From Endomicrobium sp. (GTDB taxonomy: Bacteria > Elusimicrobiota > Endomicrobiia > Endomicrobiales > Endomicrobiaceae), in contig JAISLA010000012.1 in NCBI GenBank assembly GCA_031260705.1, forward strand, positions 1 to 56,092: a stretch of DNA of 56,092 bases, written 5' to 3'. Of this stretch, positions 1 through 9,849 are shown one piece after another. The notes below the pieces were generated by a model, which made no database searches, was not told where the DNA came from, and was given only the letters and a program-made list of their open reading frames with translations. Made by a program: the position numbers and the translations under genes. Each line of letters begins with the position of its first letter. The first letter of the stretch is position 1.

Positions 1-197
1 GGATAAGAGAGCATGTGGGAACGATGGCGAAGGCGAGTATAGCGGTAGGGGCAGACGGGATAATAATAGAGGTGCATCCTCATCCGGAGGAAGCGCTTTC
101 CGATGGTCCGCAGAGTTTGCTGCCGGAACAGTTTAGGAATTTGATGAAAGAACTTGACTTGGTGGCGAAAGCGGTTGGAAGGGAGCTGCTGGATTGA
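1..197 (+). CDS. aroF: 3-deoxy-7-phosphoheptulonate (DAHP) synthase, C-terminal end
   Basis: This is the C-terminal part of a class I DAHP synthase, which condenses phosphoenolpyruvate and erythrose 4-phosphate at the head of the shikimate pathway. The window cuts off the 5' part; the frame is open from base 3. The visible AGADG-like, EVHPHPE and LSDGPQSL segments are typical of the final strand and helix of the Bacillus/Thermotoga-type enzymes. The stop codon overlaps the tyrA start by one base, so the two aromatic amino acid genes are probably translationally coupled. Confidence 0.85.
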   Translation, partial: IREHVGTMAKASIAVGADGIIIEVHPHPEEALSDGPQSLLPEQFRNLMKELDLVAKAVGRELLD

Positions 198-1036
198 TGC
201 TGAAAGTGTGTATTGTGGGATTGGGACAGATGGGTGCTTCTTTGGGCTTGGCTTTAAAGAAAAACTCCAAATCTTTAAAGAACTGTTACCATATAACGGG
301 TATAGGAAGAAGAAAAGAGACTTTAGAGGCCGCTCTTAAGCTTAAAGCTGTAGATGAAATGTCTTTATCTTTGCAGAGTGCAAGAGATACGGATATTGTT
401 GTTATATGCACGCCGGTTGATACTATAGTGCCTTTATACGGACAATTGTCAAAGATAGTCGGTAAAAATACAATAATTACCGATGCCGGAAGCGTAAAGT
501 ACTCTGTTGAAAAAAGAATTAGAGATTCTTTTAAAAAAAATGGCGGTGTTTCTTTTATTGGATCTCATCCCATGGCGGGAAAAGAAAAAAACGGAATATT
601 TTCGTCGGATGCAGATATGTTTAAAAACGTGAATGTCGTTATAACTAGTACGGTAAAACAATCGGCAGAAAATGCGCTTGTATCTCAAATGTGGAAAGAT
701 GCCGGAGCAAATATAATTAAAATGTCTGCAAAAAAGCATGATGAACTTGTCGCTTTTACAAGCCATTTTCCGCATATTATAGCTTTTTTGTTAAATAAAA
801 TTTATAAGAAAACAAGGAAAAAAAATCCGCAGATTGATATGCTTACAGCGGGATCTTTTAAAAGTATGACGAGAGTTGCAGTTTCAAGTGCGGATATGTG
901 GGCGCCGATTTTTGCCGCAAACAGCAGAAATATTGAAAAATATTTAAACGAGTTTATAGAAGAGCTTAACGTTTTTAAACAAAATTTAAAAGATAAGCGG
1001 AAAGTCAGGGAAGAAATTTTAAAGACACAGAAGTGA
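197..1036 (+). CDS. tyrA: prephenate dehydrogenase
   Basis: 279 aa. It oxidatively decarboxylates prephenate for tyrosine synthesis. An N-terminal Rossmann fold is marked by GLGQMG at residues 8-13. The family signature GSHPMAGKE lies near residues 122-130, and a helical C-terminal dimerisation domain follows. There is no ACT or chorismate mutase domain, so it looks monofunctional. I chose ATG at 197, which overlaps the DAHP synthase stop by one base; a TTG one codon upstream is the alternative. Pairing with aroF fits a small aromatic operon. Confidence 0.92.
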   Translation: MLKVCIVGLGQMGASLGLALKKNSKSLKNCYHITGIGRRKETLEAALKLKAVDEMSLSLQSARDTDIVVICTPVDTIVPLYGQLSKIVGKNTIITDAGSVKYSVEKRIRDSFKKNGGVSFIGSHPMAGKEKNGIFSSDADMFKNVNVVITSTVKQSAENALVSQMWKDAGANIIKMSAKKHDELVAFTSHFPHIIAFLLNKIYKKTRKKNPQIDMLTAGSFKSMTRVAVSSADMWAPIFAANSRNIEKYLNEFIEELNVFKQNLKDKRKVREEILKTQK

Positions 1037-1129
1037 TGAGGAGTGTCATTTCCGGGTGTTTCAAGTTTTGTTGTCGTATAGACCAGTGTGGAAATTCATT
1101 TTGACGTTATCACTGAAAAGGAAAAATAA

Positions 1130-2614
1130 ATGAGTGATATAAGAGTAAGATTTGCACCGTCTCCAACTGGTGATTTGCATATAGGTGGGGTGCGTACGGC
1201 TTTGTTTAACTGGCTTTTTGCAAAAAATAAAGGCGGAAAGTTTATTTTAAGAATTGAAGATACTGATAAAACGCGCTCGACTGAAGAGTCCGCAAAAGTT
1301 ATTTTAGATGCTATGAAATGGCTGGAACTTGGATGGGATGAGGGACCGGGGAACGAAAATCTGAAATATGCTCCCTACTGTCAGATGGAACGTAAAGAGC
1401 GAGGTATATACCGGAAATATGCGGATGAACTTGTTGCAAAAGAACTTGCGTATCCCTGTTATTGTACTCCCGAAGAAGTTGACGTTATGAGGAAAAAAGC
1501 ACAAGCTGACAAACTTCCTCCAAAATATGACGGCAGGTGCAGGCATCTTACGCCCGGACAGAGAAAACAAAAAGAAATTGAAAGAAGAAAGGCTGTTATA
1601 AGATTTAAAATGTCCAGATCGGGAACTACCGTTTTAAACGATATTATAAGGGGCGGAGTTGAATTTGATAATTCTCTGCTTGACGATTTTGTGATAATGA
1701 AAGCAAGCGGCGTGCCTGCTTATAATTTTGCATGCGTTGTCGACGATTATCTTATGGAAATAACTCATGTTTTAAGAGGCGACGATCACATTTCAAATAC
1801 CCCGCGGCAGATGCATATTTATAATGCTTTGGGCTGGAAAGTGCCGGAATTTGCGCATATGTCTATGATTTTGGGCGCCGACGGCGCAAGACTTTCAAAA
1901 AGGCACGGACATACATCTGTTTTGGAATATAGAAAAGAAGGATATTTGCGGGAAGCATTGATAAATTATCTTGCATTACTCGGATGGTCTACGGAGGACA
2001 GTCAGCAGATTTTTACGACGGAGGAGTTAAAACAGAAATTTTCCGTAGAAAGATGCGGGATAAGTCCGTCTATTTTTGATCCAGCAAAACTGTTGTGGCT
2101 TAACGGCGAAAAAATCCGCTCAAAAACACCGCAGCAGGTATATGAATTATTTATTGATTGGCTGAAATATATGGGTAATGAAAAATTGACAGAGACTTGG
2201 GATGTTGAGTTGTTAAAAAAAGCTTTGATTTTAGAACACGATAAAATAAAGTTGTTGAAAGATATTCCCTCTCTTGTTGATTTCTTTTTTACAAAAAACG
2301 TGGACTACAAAGAAGAAGCGGTGAAGAAAACATTGCTTTCCGAGAAATCAAAAGATATTGCAAAACTTGTTTTAACCGAAAGTGTGGCGAGACTGTCGAA
2401 TCAACGGAATTTTTCGGCTGTATCTTTAGAACAATATGCAAGAGATTTAGCTGCAGAAAAAAATATTAAAACCGGGCAGGTGTTTCACTCTATAAGAGTT
2501 GCAATCTCCGGAAGAATGCAGGGACCGGGGTTATTCCAAATGATGGAAGTTATGGGAAAAGAAGATGTAATTAGAAGAATAAATGTCGCGATAAATAAAT
2601 TTTTTCAGAAATAG
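1130..2614 (+). CDS. gltX: glutamyl-tRNA synthetase
   Basis: 494 aa, the usual length for a bacterial GluRS. It charges tRNA-Glu, which in many bacteria also feeds the GatCAB route to Gln-tRNA. The class I signature appears as HIGG at residues 17-20 after PSPTG, and the KMSKS-equivalent LSKRH lies near 255-259. The C-terminal half is the helical anticodon-binding domain. It is preceded by 93 non-coding bases and followed by a decayed stretch, so it may be a single-gene unit. tRNA-Glu itself is encoded at about 20.2 kb in this window. Confidence 0.96.
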   Translation: MSDIRVRFAPSPTGDLHIGGVRTALFNWLFAKNKGGKFILRIEDTDKTRSTEESAKVILDAMKWLELGWDEGPGNENLKYAPYCQMERKERGIYRKYADELVAKELAYPCYCTPEEVDVMRKKAQADKLPPKYDGRCRHLTPGQRKQKEIERRKAVIRFKMSRSGTTVLNDIIRGGVEFDNSLLDDFVIMKASGVPAYNFACVVDDYLMEITHVLRGDDHISNTPRQMHIYNALGWKVPEFAHMSMILGADGARLSKRHGHTSVLEYRKEGYLREALINYLALLGWSTEDSQQIFTTEELKQKFSVERCGISPSIFDPAKLLWLNGEKIRSKTPQQVYELFIDWLKYMGNEKLTETWDVELLKKALILEHDKIKLLKDIPSLVDFFFTKNVDYKEEAVKKTLLSEKSKDIAKLVLTESVARLSNQRNFSAVSLEQYARDLAAEKNIKTGQVFHSIRVAISGRMQGPGLFQMMEVMGKEDVIRRINVAINKFFQK

Positions 2615-2739
2615 TGTAAAGACAGGGGGGAAAAACTGAGCAGAAATAGTCATGTAATATTATGTCTTATGAATAAATCCAGACGATATTCTACCGCCGT
2701 TTCGTAAAGCAGACGGAATTCTTAATTAAAAAGTCGGAG

Positions 2740-3240
2740 ATGTTTCTGTTTTTAAATATAAGCATCTTGTTATTTTTTTTAGTTGTTTTTGCGAAAGTCG
2801 CGATACTTCTGCCGGCAAAAACTGAAAAAGCAGTATCATACTTTGAAGCGGCAGACTGCAAAGCTGAGAGAGCGTATGCTAACTGCCTGATTTGTTTTAT
2901 AACGTGAACCCTTAGGTAATTGACTTTTTGGGTGATGTTTTGCCGGAAGAAAGAGAAAGTAAGGATATTTTGAAGTCCTCCTGTTAAAATTTGACGTCTT
3001 AGGGAGACCGGAGCATCTTTTCTGTTACATGAAATTTTAGGAAATATTGCAGATGAAAGAGGTCAGTCTGCGGCTGATAAGCCGGTAGTTTTTCCACGTT
3101 AAAAACATTATATTAATCTTGGAATAGTTTGAGAAGAATCAACCTGATTTTTATGATCTTTTTAGTTGTGTGTTTTGAAAAATTCTCAGCAGATTTACGG
3201 AAAGAAATATCAAAAAAATGATACTGCCGTCTTAATATTT
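2740..3240 (+). pseudogene. decayed membrane/TPR-like gene
   Basis: The 700 bases between gltX and the DUF1844 gene hold no intact gene. A 55-codon piece from ATG 2740 to TGA 2907 begins with a strongly hydrophobic segment and then a KAVSYFEAA-like phrase. Further on, in shifted frames, come ILGNIADERGQ and KHYINLGIV, which resemble tetratricopeptide repeat helices. Stops and frame changes separate the pieces. I read this as the remnant of a membrane-anchored TPR protein, but the assignment is weak because no fragment exceeds about 25 convincing residues. Confidence 0.3.
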
Positions 3241-3314
3241 GAAGGGTAGATTACGGAGTTAAAACTTTACTTTCCGCAATCCGCTTGATTTTGTTGGCAA
3301 GAGGGAGCGTAAAA

Positions 3315-3596
3315 ATGTCAGAAAAAGAAATTTCAGATGTTAATCAGTATTTTTTTAATCTTATAACGATGTTTACTTCTTCAGCGTGGTGCCAGCTTGG
3401 CAAAATTCAGGATCCGGTTGACGGTAAAATAAAGAAAGATTTGAAAGGCGTGCAGATAACGATTGATATGCTTCTCATGCTTCGTGATAAGACTAAAGGC
3501 AATTTAACAAAAAAAGAAGAAGAAATGTTAACTTTAGCGATTTCTGATTTACAAATCAATTATGCCGATGAAGCGGCAAAGTGCAAAGTCTGTTGA
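3315..3596 (+). CDS. DUF1844 family protein
   Basis: 93 aa, small and soluble. The segment near residues 8-20 (VNQYFFNLITMF), followed by AWCQLGKI, and the later IDMLLMLRDKTKGNL are typical of the DUF1844 family, whose function is not established. The start is ATG 3315, preceded at eight bases by GAGGGA; a longer frame starting at 3285 has no good ribosome site. It lies alone between the decayed stretch and tRNA-Leu. Two helices and a terminal Cys pair (CKVC) are visible. I can give no biochemical role. Confidence 0.75.
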   Translation: MSEKEISDVNQYFFNLITMFTSSAWCQLGKIQDPVDGKIKKDLKGVQITIDMLLMLRDKTKGNLTKKEEEMLTLAISDLQINYADEAAKCKVC

Positions 3597-3879
3597 CGCA
3601 TGCCTGCGCATATTGTATATTTCAACAGGTTTTAAGCTGAAAACATAAGAAAAAAATAACGAAAATTCCCTGATAAACATTTCAGTATTTAAAATGATTT
3701 AAAAGAGGTTTTGCCTTCTGCCAAGCTGTGTTTCTTAGGCTTATGTTAACGGCAAAAGTGAAGTGCAGATAAAAAGTTTTTGATAAAAATTCTTAAAAGT
3801 TTGCCGTTTTATAGTTTCTGGCGATGATGAGTATTCTGATGTCTTTAATGTTTTGGCTTGTTTCCGGTCTGTCGCTTAT
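3597..3879. other. non-coding stretch upstream of the tRNA-Leu promoter
   Basis: About 280 bases with no open frame that resembles a protein and no RNA fold that I recognise. It may be the residue of a lost gene. The only functional signal I can support here is the tRNA promoter that begins at 3880. Confidence 0.4.
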
Positions 3880-3908
3880 TTGAAAGAATCCGGGAAATGT
3901 AGTACAAT
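3880..3908 (+). promoter_or_regulatory. sigma-70 type promoter for tRNA-Leu
   Basis: TTGAAA at 3880-3885 and TACAAT at 3903-3908 are separated by exactly 17 bases. The predicted start point near 3915 is about 20 bases before the mature tRNA-Leu 5' end at 3935. Confidence 0.75.
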
Positions 3909-3934
3909 TTTTCAAAAGAGTAATCTTAATTGTC

Positions 3935-4020
3935 GGGTGGATGGCGGAACTGGCAGACGCACAGGACTTAAAATCCTGAGACTCGCAAGAGCCGTGAGGG
4001 TTCAATTCCCTCTCCGCCCA
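3935..4020 (+). tRNA. tRNA-Leu (anticodon TAA)
   Basis: 86 nt class II tRNA with a long variable arm. The acceptor GGGTGGA pairs with TCCGCCC, the T arm is GAGGG-TTCAATT-CCCTC, and the anticodon loop CTTAAAA reads UAA. The discriminator is A and no CCA is encoded. Eight T residues follow immediately and could serve in termination. Confidence 0.95.
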
Positions 4021-4343
4021 TTTTTTTTGTTTAAAATGAAAAAATATGAGAAAAATAAATAGCTAAACTGGATTACAGCAGATTTAGAGTAAAATGTGAA
4101 AGAGAGAAAAAGATGCAGGTAAGGAAGATAGTATATAACTCTATTATTTAATATTTTGTCAAGCTTTTCTGGGGAAAAGTTCTCAAAATAAAAACAAATC
4201 TTTTTTACTTTTCTGTTTTCCGGTGTATCCTTTGACATACTTTCATCTCAAACAAAAATATCAAAATATTTTTACTCTCATACTGCCGATATGTGCTGAG
4301 GGCAGAAGTTTTCTGTCTTGACGCTGCCCGCTGAATTCTATTG

Positions 4344-4352
4344 TGGTATAAT
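4344..4352 (+). promoter_or_regulatory. extended -10 promoter upstream of rng
   Basis: TGGTATAAT is an extended -10 element (TG, one base, then a perfect TATAAT at 4347-4352). No -35 hexamer at normal spacing is visible; TTGACG at 4318 is 23 bases away, too far. It would drive rng from about 4359, giving a 130-base leader. The remaining intergenic sequence from 4021 to 4490 holds nothing else that I recognise. Confidence 0.45.
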
Positions 4353-4490
4353 CGTCCTTTGCGTTACCTGTTCTGTTGTTTTGAAGCGGTTGTCAGGTAT
4401 TAGGATAGAGTTCTCAAGGAAAAGTATAAGGATGTTGTATAGTAAGAAAATAATAAGCCGGAATAAAAATAAAATAATGTAAGATTATAT

Positions 4491-5936
4491 ATGCTCAAAA
4501 ATCCGCAGGAAACAGTGAAGAAAGAAATAATAGTTAACAGAACGTTTGAAGAATCAAGAGTTGCCGTGCTTGAAAATGGCAGGCTTTTTAATTTGTTTAT
4601 TGAAAGAAGAGAATCTGAAAAAATATTAAACAATATTTATAAGGGCAGAGTGCAAAATATTGTGCCTGCGCTTAATTCGATATTTGTGGACATAGGTTTT
4701 AGTAAAGGCGCTTATCTTGATATTAGCGATGTATTGAAAGAGTGTCGCCGTGAAAAAAATATGATTAAATCTGGACAGGACATTATGGTTCAGGTTTGTA
4801 AAGAACCGATACACAACAAAGGTGCTAAAATAACAATGGATATTTCCCTCCCGGGCAGACTTTTAGTGTATATGCCTTTCAGCAATAATATAGGTGTATC
4901 AAAAAATATTAAAGATAAACATGAATACAAAAGATTAAAAAATATGACTGCGGAGCTTAAAAAAAATATGCCCGGCGGTATAATAATAAGGACTGAAGCT
5001 GAAAAAGCTACAAGAACGGAAATTAAAAATGAAATAAAATATTTAACAAGCCTCTGGACATCTATAACAGAAAGATTTGACGATGCTAAGCCGATGAATC
5101 TCGTACATAAAGACTTAGGACTTGTTTTTCAGATCGTAAGAGATTATTTTTCTGACGATGTCATATTTATGCGCATAGATTCGCAAAAAGAACTCAAAGA
5201 TGTTACAGACTTTGTTAAAATAGTATCGCCTGAATTCCTTGACAGGATTGTTTTTTACGACGGCAGGTCTCCGATATTTAAAGAGTATGGTATCGAAGAG
5301 GAAATAAAAAAACTGTGTTCTAACAAAGTATGGCTTAATTCTGGCGGTTATCTTATAATACAGGAAGCGGAGTCATTGTGTGCTATAGATGTTAACAGCG
5401 GAAAGTTTACAGCGAAATCTACACAGGAAGATACAGCGGTTGTTACGAATCTTGAAGCCGCAGAAGAAATTGCAAGACAGTTAAGACTTAGAAATATAGG
5501 CGGTATAATTGTTATTGATTTTATAGATATGAAAAAAGCTTCGAACAGGCAGAAAGTTTTAGAAAAGGTCCGCGAAGCTACGAAAGCTGATAAAGCTAAA
5601 ATAGAAATATGGCCTATAACTAGGCTTGGTCTTATAGAGATGACGAGAGAGAGAAAAAGAAAATCGTTGTTTTCTCTTTTAGGCGATATCTGTCCTGTGT
5701 GTCACGGACTGGGTCTTGTTCTTTCAAAAGAGTCTATTTTTATTAATATCTGTGATGAAATAAAACAGTTGAAAATTGACGGTTATGACGGTAGAATAAA
5801 AATAAAATTAAATATTGATGTCGTTGAATATTTCATGAAGAGAAAAGCAAGACTTAAAGAATTGTTCGGCGTTGAATTTGATATAGAAGTAAGTACAAAA
5901 ATATTGCGCGAAGAATATAAAATTATATTTGAATAG
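4491..5936 (+). CDS. rng: ribonuclease G / RNase E-family endoribonuclease
   Basis: 481 aa. It is a single-strand-specific endoribonuclease for rRNA and mRNA processing. The length matches RNase G rather than RNase E because there is no long C-terminal scaffold. The S1 RNA-binding domain (YKGRVQNIVPALNSIFVDIG) covers roughly residues 45-120. The catalytic DNase I-like part carries DVNSG at about 300-304 and VIDFIDM near 342. CPVCHG near residue 401 supplies the Cys pair of the intersubunit zinc link. Its stop codon abuts the PBP1A stop on the other strand, with no spacer. Confidence 0.93.
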   Translation: MLKNPQETVKKEIIVNRTFEESRVAVLENGRLFNLFIERRESEKILNNIYKGRVQNIVPALNSIFVDIGFSKGAYLDISDVLKECRREKNMIKSGQDIMVQVCKEPIHNKGAKITMDISLPGRLLVYMPFSNNIGVSKNIKDKHEYKRLKNMTAELKKNMPGGIIIRTEAEKATRTEIKNEIKYLTSLWTSITERFDDAKPMNLVHKDLGLVFQIVRDYFSDDVIFMRIDSQKELKDVTDFVKIVSPEFLDRIVFYDGRSPIFKEYGIEEEIKKLCSNKVWLNSGGYLIIQEAESLCAIDVNSGKFTAKSTQEDTAVVTNLEAAEEIARQLRLRNIGGIIVIDFIDMKKASNRQKVLEKVREATKADKAKIEIWPITRLGLIEMTRERKRKSLFSLLGDICPVCHGLGLVLSKESIFINICDEIKQLKIDGYDGRIKIKLNIDVVEYFMKRKARLKELFGVEFDIEVSTKILREEYKIIFE

Positions 5937-8063
5937 CTAAAATCCTTCTTTTTCTTCTTCTGTGTCTAGGTACTGTTTTTTATAGTCTGAAATCTGTTTG
6001 CAGTATTTCGTCGGCACAGTTCCTTTTACAAACGCTTCTAAAGATGCGCCAGATGTTTTGCTTAATGCTAGAAGTCCTGTGGAAGGCTCGATTAAAGCCC
6101 ATTCAATATTTTCGGGCTGTATAAAGTCTAATACTGGTTTCCCGTCGAGAGCTTCTTTCATAAACTGTGTCCATACCGGGCATGCGATTATTCCTCCGGT
6201 AACTTTTTCGCCTAGCGATATTGAGCGGTCATCATAGCCTATCCATACTCCGGCGGCAAGCTGCGGAGTATATCCTATAAACCATGCGTCGCTTGAATCG
6301 TTTGTTGTTCCGGTTTTTCCAGCGCATGGTCTTCCTAAGTTTTTTGCATTCCAGCCGCTTCCTTTTTCTACGACAGCCTTAAGCATATTGGTTATAATAA
6401 AACAGTCTTGAGAAGAAAGGACTTCTTTTTGTTGCGGAATATTCTGCTCTAAAATTTTTCCATCTCTGTCAGTTATTTTTGTTATAATATAAGGAGTGGT
6501 TTTAATGCCGCCGGAAGCAAAAACCGCAAAAGCTGAAACCATTTCCTGTAACGTTGTGTCGCTTGATCCCAAAGCGAGAGAAAAAGAATTTGCAAGTGGC
6601 GTTGTTATGCCTAAATTTTTTGCAGACTGTATAACTTTTAATGGAGTTATCTGCATAATTGTTTCAATGGCGCATATGTTGATAGATGAAGCGAGCGCCG
6701 TTTTTAAAATTACGTGACCTCTGTATTTTTTACCGTAGTTTGTAGGCGTCCAGATTTTATTTGTATTAATTAAGTCTTTTTCGGGTACGGTTTCTGCGAT
6801 AGTTTCAAGTGCTGTTATGTCTCTTGAAACCAAATTCCACGAATTTCCCTTATATATAAAAACCATAGGTTCGTCGTTGAGAAGTGTCGCGGGTGTAAGT
6901 CCTGTTTCAATTGCTGCAAGATATACAAAAGGTTTAAAAGCAGAGCCGGGCTGTCGTTTTGCCTGAATTGCTCTGTTAAACTGAGATTCTCTAAAGTTGC
7001 GTCCGCCAACCATTGCTCTTATTGCACCGTTTTTTGGATCTATAGCTATCAGTGCGCCCTGCACTTTTACAGGTTTTTGTTTTGATTTTTCAAAAACTTT
7101 TAATTTGTTTTTATCAAAATTTGCAAGCGCTTCTTCAATTGCTTTTTCAGCGCTTGCCTGTGCTTTCATATCGATGGTTGTATAAATTGAAAGCCCTCCT
7201 TTCAATAAAACGGTTGTCCCGTATTTCGGTTCAAGCATTATTCTTAAGAATTCCAGAAGGTAATGCCCCATATTTTCTTTCAGCGCAGTTTCTTTTGTCG
7301 GCAGCGCAACCGCGAGAGCTTCTTCTTCTTTCTCTTTTGTAATATAACCTAACTTTCTCATTCTTAATAAAACGAGATTTCTTCTTGTAAGAGAAGCTTT
7401 TGCATTTTTAAAAGGATTATAATAATTGGGAGATTTCGGGATTGCGGCAAGCGTTGCGCATTCGGCAAGATTTAAATCCTGGGCGTTTTTGTTAAAATAT
7501 ATTCTTGTCGCTGCCTGAACTCCATAAGCTCCGCTGCCGAAATATATCTGGTTTATATAAAGCTGCAGAATTTCGTCTTTTGAATAATTTTTTTCAAGCT
7601 GTATAGTTAGAAGAACTTCTTTTATTTTTCTGATTAAAGTTTTGTCGCGGGTTAAGAATATAGTTTTTGCAAGCTGCTGCGTTATTGTCGAACCGCCTTC
7701 TGCAATTTTCATTTTCAGCAGTATCCTTGAGAAAGCGCGCATAATTCCTTTTATAGAAATTCCCCAGTGCTTGAAAAAATCTTTGTCTTCAATGGCTATG
7801 AAAGCATTTTGGAGATTGACAGGTATTTTATTTATCGGTATAAAAGTGCGTCTTTCGGTGAAAAGTTCAGCTATAAGATTGTTGTCTTTGTCGTAGATTT
7901 TGGTTGATAAGTTGGGAGTGTAGTTTTCAAGCTGTTTTATGGATGGCAGATTATCTATAAAATTTGCTGTAATTTTGCCGACTGCAATTATCAAAACAGC
8001 AGCAATAAGCACAATTGTGAGAAAACTCAAAAAAGAATTTTTTTTTAGCTTCTTATGTTTCAT
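5937..8063 (-). CDS. mrcA: penicillin-binding protein 1A, bifunctional transglycosylase/transpeptidase
   Basis: 708 aa class A PBP that polymerises and crosslinks peptidoglycan at the inner membrane. It has a basic N-terminus followed by a single membrane anchor (residues about 12-32). The GT51 domain has catalytic Glu92 in EDKDFFKHWG and GGSTITQQ at 123-130. The transpeptidase domain has SAFK (Ser374-Lys377), SIN (460-462) and KTGT (583-586), so both active sites are complete. The start ATG at 8063 lies only eight bases after a perfect -10 box, which leaves no room for a Shine-Dalgarno site. Confidence 0.95.
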   Translation of the reverse strand: MKHKKLKKNSFLSFLTIVLIAAVLIIAVGKITANFIDNLPSIKQLENYTPNLSTKIYDKDNNLIAELFTERRTFIPINKIPVNLQNAFIAIEDKDFFKHWGISIKGIMRAFSRILLKMKIAEGGSTITQQLAKTIFLTRDKTLIRKIKEVLLTIQLEKNYSKDEILQLYINQIYFGSGAYGVQAATRIYFNKNAQDLNLAECATLAAIPKSPNYYNPFKNAKASLTRRNLVLLRMRKLGYITKEKEEEALAVALPTKETALKENMGHYLLEFLRIMLEPKYGTTVLLKGGLSIYTTIDMKAQASAEKAIEEALANFDKNKLKVFEKSKQKPVKVQGALIAIDPKNGAIRAMVGGRNFRESQFNRAIQAKRQPGSAFKPFVYLAAIETGLTPATLLNDEPMVFIYKGNSWNLVSRDITALETIAETVPEKDLINTNKIWTPTNYGKKYRGHVILKTALASSINICAIETIMQITPLKVIQSAKNLGITTPLANSFSLALGSSDTTLQEMVSAFAVFASGGIKTTPYIITKITDRDGKILEQNIPQQKEVLSSQDCFIITNMLKAVVEKGSGWNAKNLGRPCAGKTGTTNDSSDAWFIGYTPQLAAGVWIGYDDRSISLGEKVTGGIIACPVWTQFMKEALDGKPVLDFIQPENIEWALIEPSTGLLALSKTSGASLEAFVKGTVPTKYCKQISDYKKQYLDTEEEKEGF

Positions 8064-8071
8064 AGCTGTTA

Positions 8072-8100
8072 ATTATATTTTAAAATGGAAACTGTGTCAA
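8072..8100 (-). promoter_or_regulatory. consensus promoter giving a probably leaderless PBP1A mRNA
   Basis: On the minus strand TTGACA (8100-8095), a 17-base spacer and TATAAT (8077-8072) form a perfect sigma-70 promoter. Only eight bases separate the -10 box from the PBP1A ATG, so transcription should begin at or within about three bases of the start codon. Confidence 0.8.
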
Positions 8101-8430
8101 AATCATAATGTTTTGAAACAGGCTAGAATTGATAAAATGTGCCGCGGTTAGATTTTGCCAGCGCTGTGAATTCAATCCGGAATTGTCATTTTTTTTGCTT
8201 TTAAGTGTCAAATTTAGTAGACTTCCTAGTAAATTATTGGTTTTTTTATTATGTTCTAAAGCTGAAGACAGATCAGCAGTGGCAGAATTGGTGAAATAGT
8301 GCTGAAAAAATGAAAGAACGAAATTGAGTTAACTGGATCATTTTTTTACCTTTTTTTTCTTGTGCGGAATGAAAAATATCGGGCATTCCAAAATGAGTTT
8401 GTTCAGAATTGTGGTTTATAGAAGGTAAGT
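8101..8430. other. intergenic stretch between divergent PBP1A and phosphohexomutase
   Basis: About 330 bases with no coding frame that I can support on either strand. It must carry the promoter of the phosphohexomutase gene, but no convincing -35/-10 pair is visible. GAAGGTAAG just before 8431 serves as the ribosome site. Confidence 0.4.
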
Positions 8431-9849
8431 ATGATTAAATTTGGAACGTCCGGCTGGAGAGGAATTATTGCGGAAGAATTTACTTACCGCAATGTTGCCG
8501 TTGTTACTCAGGCTATTGCAAATCTTATTAAAGAAGAGTATACAAATGCTTCTGTCATTATAGGATATGATACGAGATTTATGTCTGAAGATTTTGCGAA
8601 AACGGCAGCGGAGATTTTGGCTGGGAACGGTATAAAAGCGCTGCTTTGCAAAAAAGATACTCCGACGCCCGTAATAGCTTATAGTGTTGTACATTCCGGA
8701 CTTTCTGGTGGCATTAATTTTACCGCAAGTCACAATCCTTACAAATACAACGGATTAAAATATTCTCTCGCATGGGGTGGTCATGCTCTTTCTGAAACCA
8801 CAAAAAAGATAGAAAAATACTGTGTTTCAATACAAAGTAAGGATATAAAATCCGTTCCTTTGAAGTCGGGGATAAAAAGTAAACTTATAGAATTGCACAA
8901 TCCTCAAGCGGACTATATAAAAAGAATAAAAGAACTCGTAAACTTTAAGGCGTTAAAGAAATCAGATATCAGAGTTGCGGTTGATGTTATGCACGGAACA
9001 GGTAGCGATTATCTGAACGTTTTGCTTGATAGCGCGGGAATAAATCATACGACGATAAATAAAGACAGGGATACAATGTTTGGCGGTGGCGCTCCGGAAC
9101 CGGTGGAAAAGAATCTTTCTGAGCTTTTGAATATGGTTAAAAAGGAATCGTATAGACTTGGGCTTTCTACGGACGTCGATGCGGACAGATTTGGAATCAT
9201 AGATTCTGATGGAACTTTTATAACTCCAAATCAGGTCATACCTATTCTTTTGTATCATTTAAATAGAACAAGAGGCTGGACTGGAATTGCAGTAAGAAGC
9301 GTTATGACAAGCCATCTTTTGGACAAGTTTGCCGCAAAAATAGGCGTTGAAGTTGTGGAGACTCCGGTAGGGTTTAAATATATCGGAGAAGTTATGATGA
9401 ATAACCCCGATAAGTTTTTAATCGGAGGTGAAGAATCCGGAGGTCTTACAATAAGAGGGCATGTGCCTGAAAAAGACGGAATTCTTGCATGTCTTTTGAT
9501 GACAGAAGCCGTTGCGATGAGCAAGAAATCCGTAGCGGGTTTGCTTAAAGATATTAAAAAGCTGACTGGCGAAACTTTAACTTCAAGGCTTAATTTTTGT
9601 TTGCCGTCGGAGACTATGGAAATTTTCAGAAATATTTTAGAAACAAAGCCTCCGGAAAGTATTGCCGGTATGAAAGTTCAAAAAAACATAACTGTCGACG
9701 GACATAAATTTATTTTAGAAGACAGTACGTGGATAGGCTTCAGAGTCTCGGGGACGGAACCTCTGGTAAGAATATATGCGGAATCTGATTCACAGACAAA
9801 ACTCAATAAACTTTTAAAAATAGGCAAGGATTTTGTTTATGGAAAATGA
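8431..9849 (+). CDS. phosphoglucomutase/phosphomannomutase family enzyme
   Basis: 472 aa alpha-D-phosphohexomutase that moves phosphate between C1 and C6 of a hexose, supplying sugar-1-phosphates for glycogen or envelope sugars. The four-domain signature is complete: the active serine is Ser100 in TASHNP, the metal loop DVDADRFG is near 248-255, the sugar loop GGEESGG is near 331, and the phosphate loop RVSGTEPLVRIY is near the C-terminus. Substrate choice among glucose, mannose and glucosamine cannot be read safely. It overlaps the DUF502 gene by 11 bases. Confidence 0.9.
   Translation: MIKFGTSGWRGIIAEEFTYRNVAVVTQAIANLIKEEYTNASVIIGYDTRFMSEDFAKTAAEILAGNGIKALLCKKDTPTPVIAYSVVHSGLSGGINFTASHNPYKYNGLKYSLAWGGHALSETTKKIEKYCVSIQSKDIKSVPLKSGIKSKLIELHNPQADYIKRIKELVNFKALKKSDIRVAVDVMHGTGSDYLNVLLDSAGINHTTINKDRDTMFGGGAPEPVEKNLSELLNMVKKESYRLGLSTDVDADRFGIIDSDGTFITPNQVIPILLYHLNRTRGWTGIAVRSVMTSHLLDKFAAKIGVEVVETPVGFKYIGEVMMNNPDKFLIGGEESGGLTIRGHVPEKDGILACLLMTEAVAMSKKSVAGLLKDIKKLTGETLTSRLNFCLPSETMEIFRNILETKPPESIAGMKVQKNITVDGHKFILEDSTWIGFRVSGTEPLVRIYAESDSQTKLNKLLKIGKDFVYGK

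Noticed and set aside
449-775. Long minus-strand frame opposite tyrA, and similar antisense frames over hydB, aspC, obg and gltX
   Set aside because: They are reflections of codon bias in the real genes, lack ribosome sites and resemble no protein family.
4318-4352. TTGACG at 4318 as the -35 box for TATAAT at 4347
   Set aside because: The 23-base spacing is outside the functional range; the extended TG motif explains the -10 box better.
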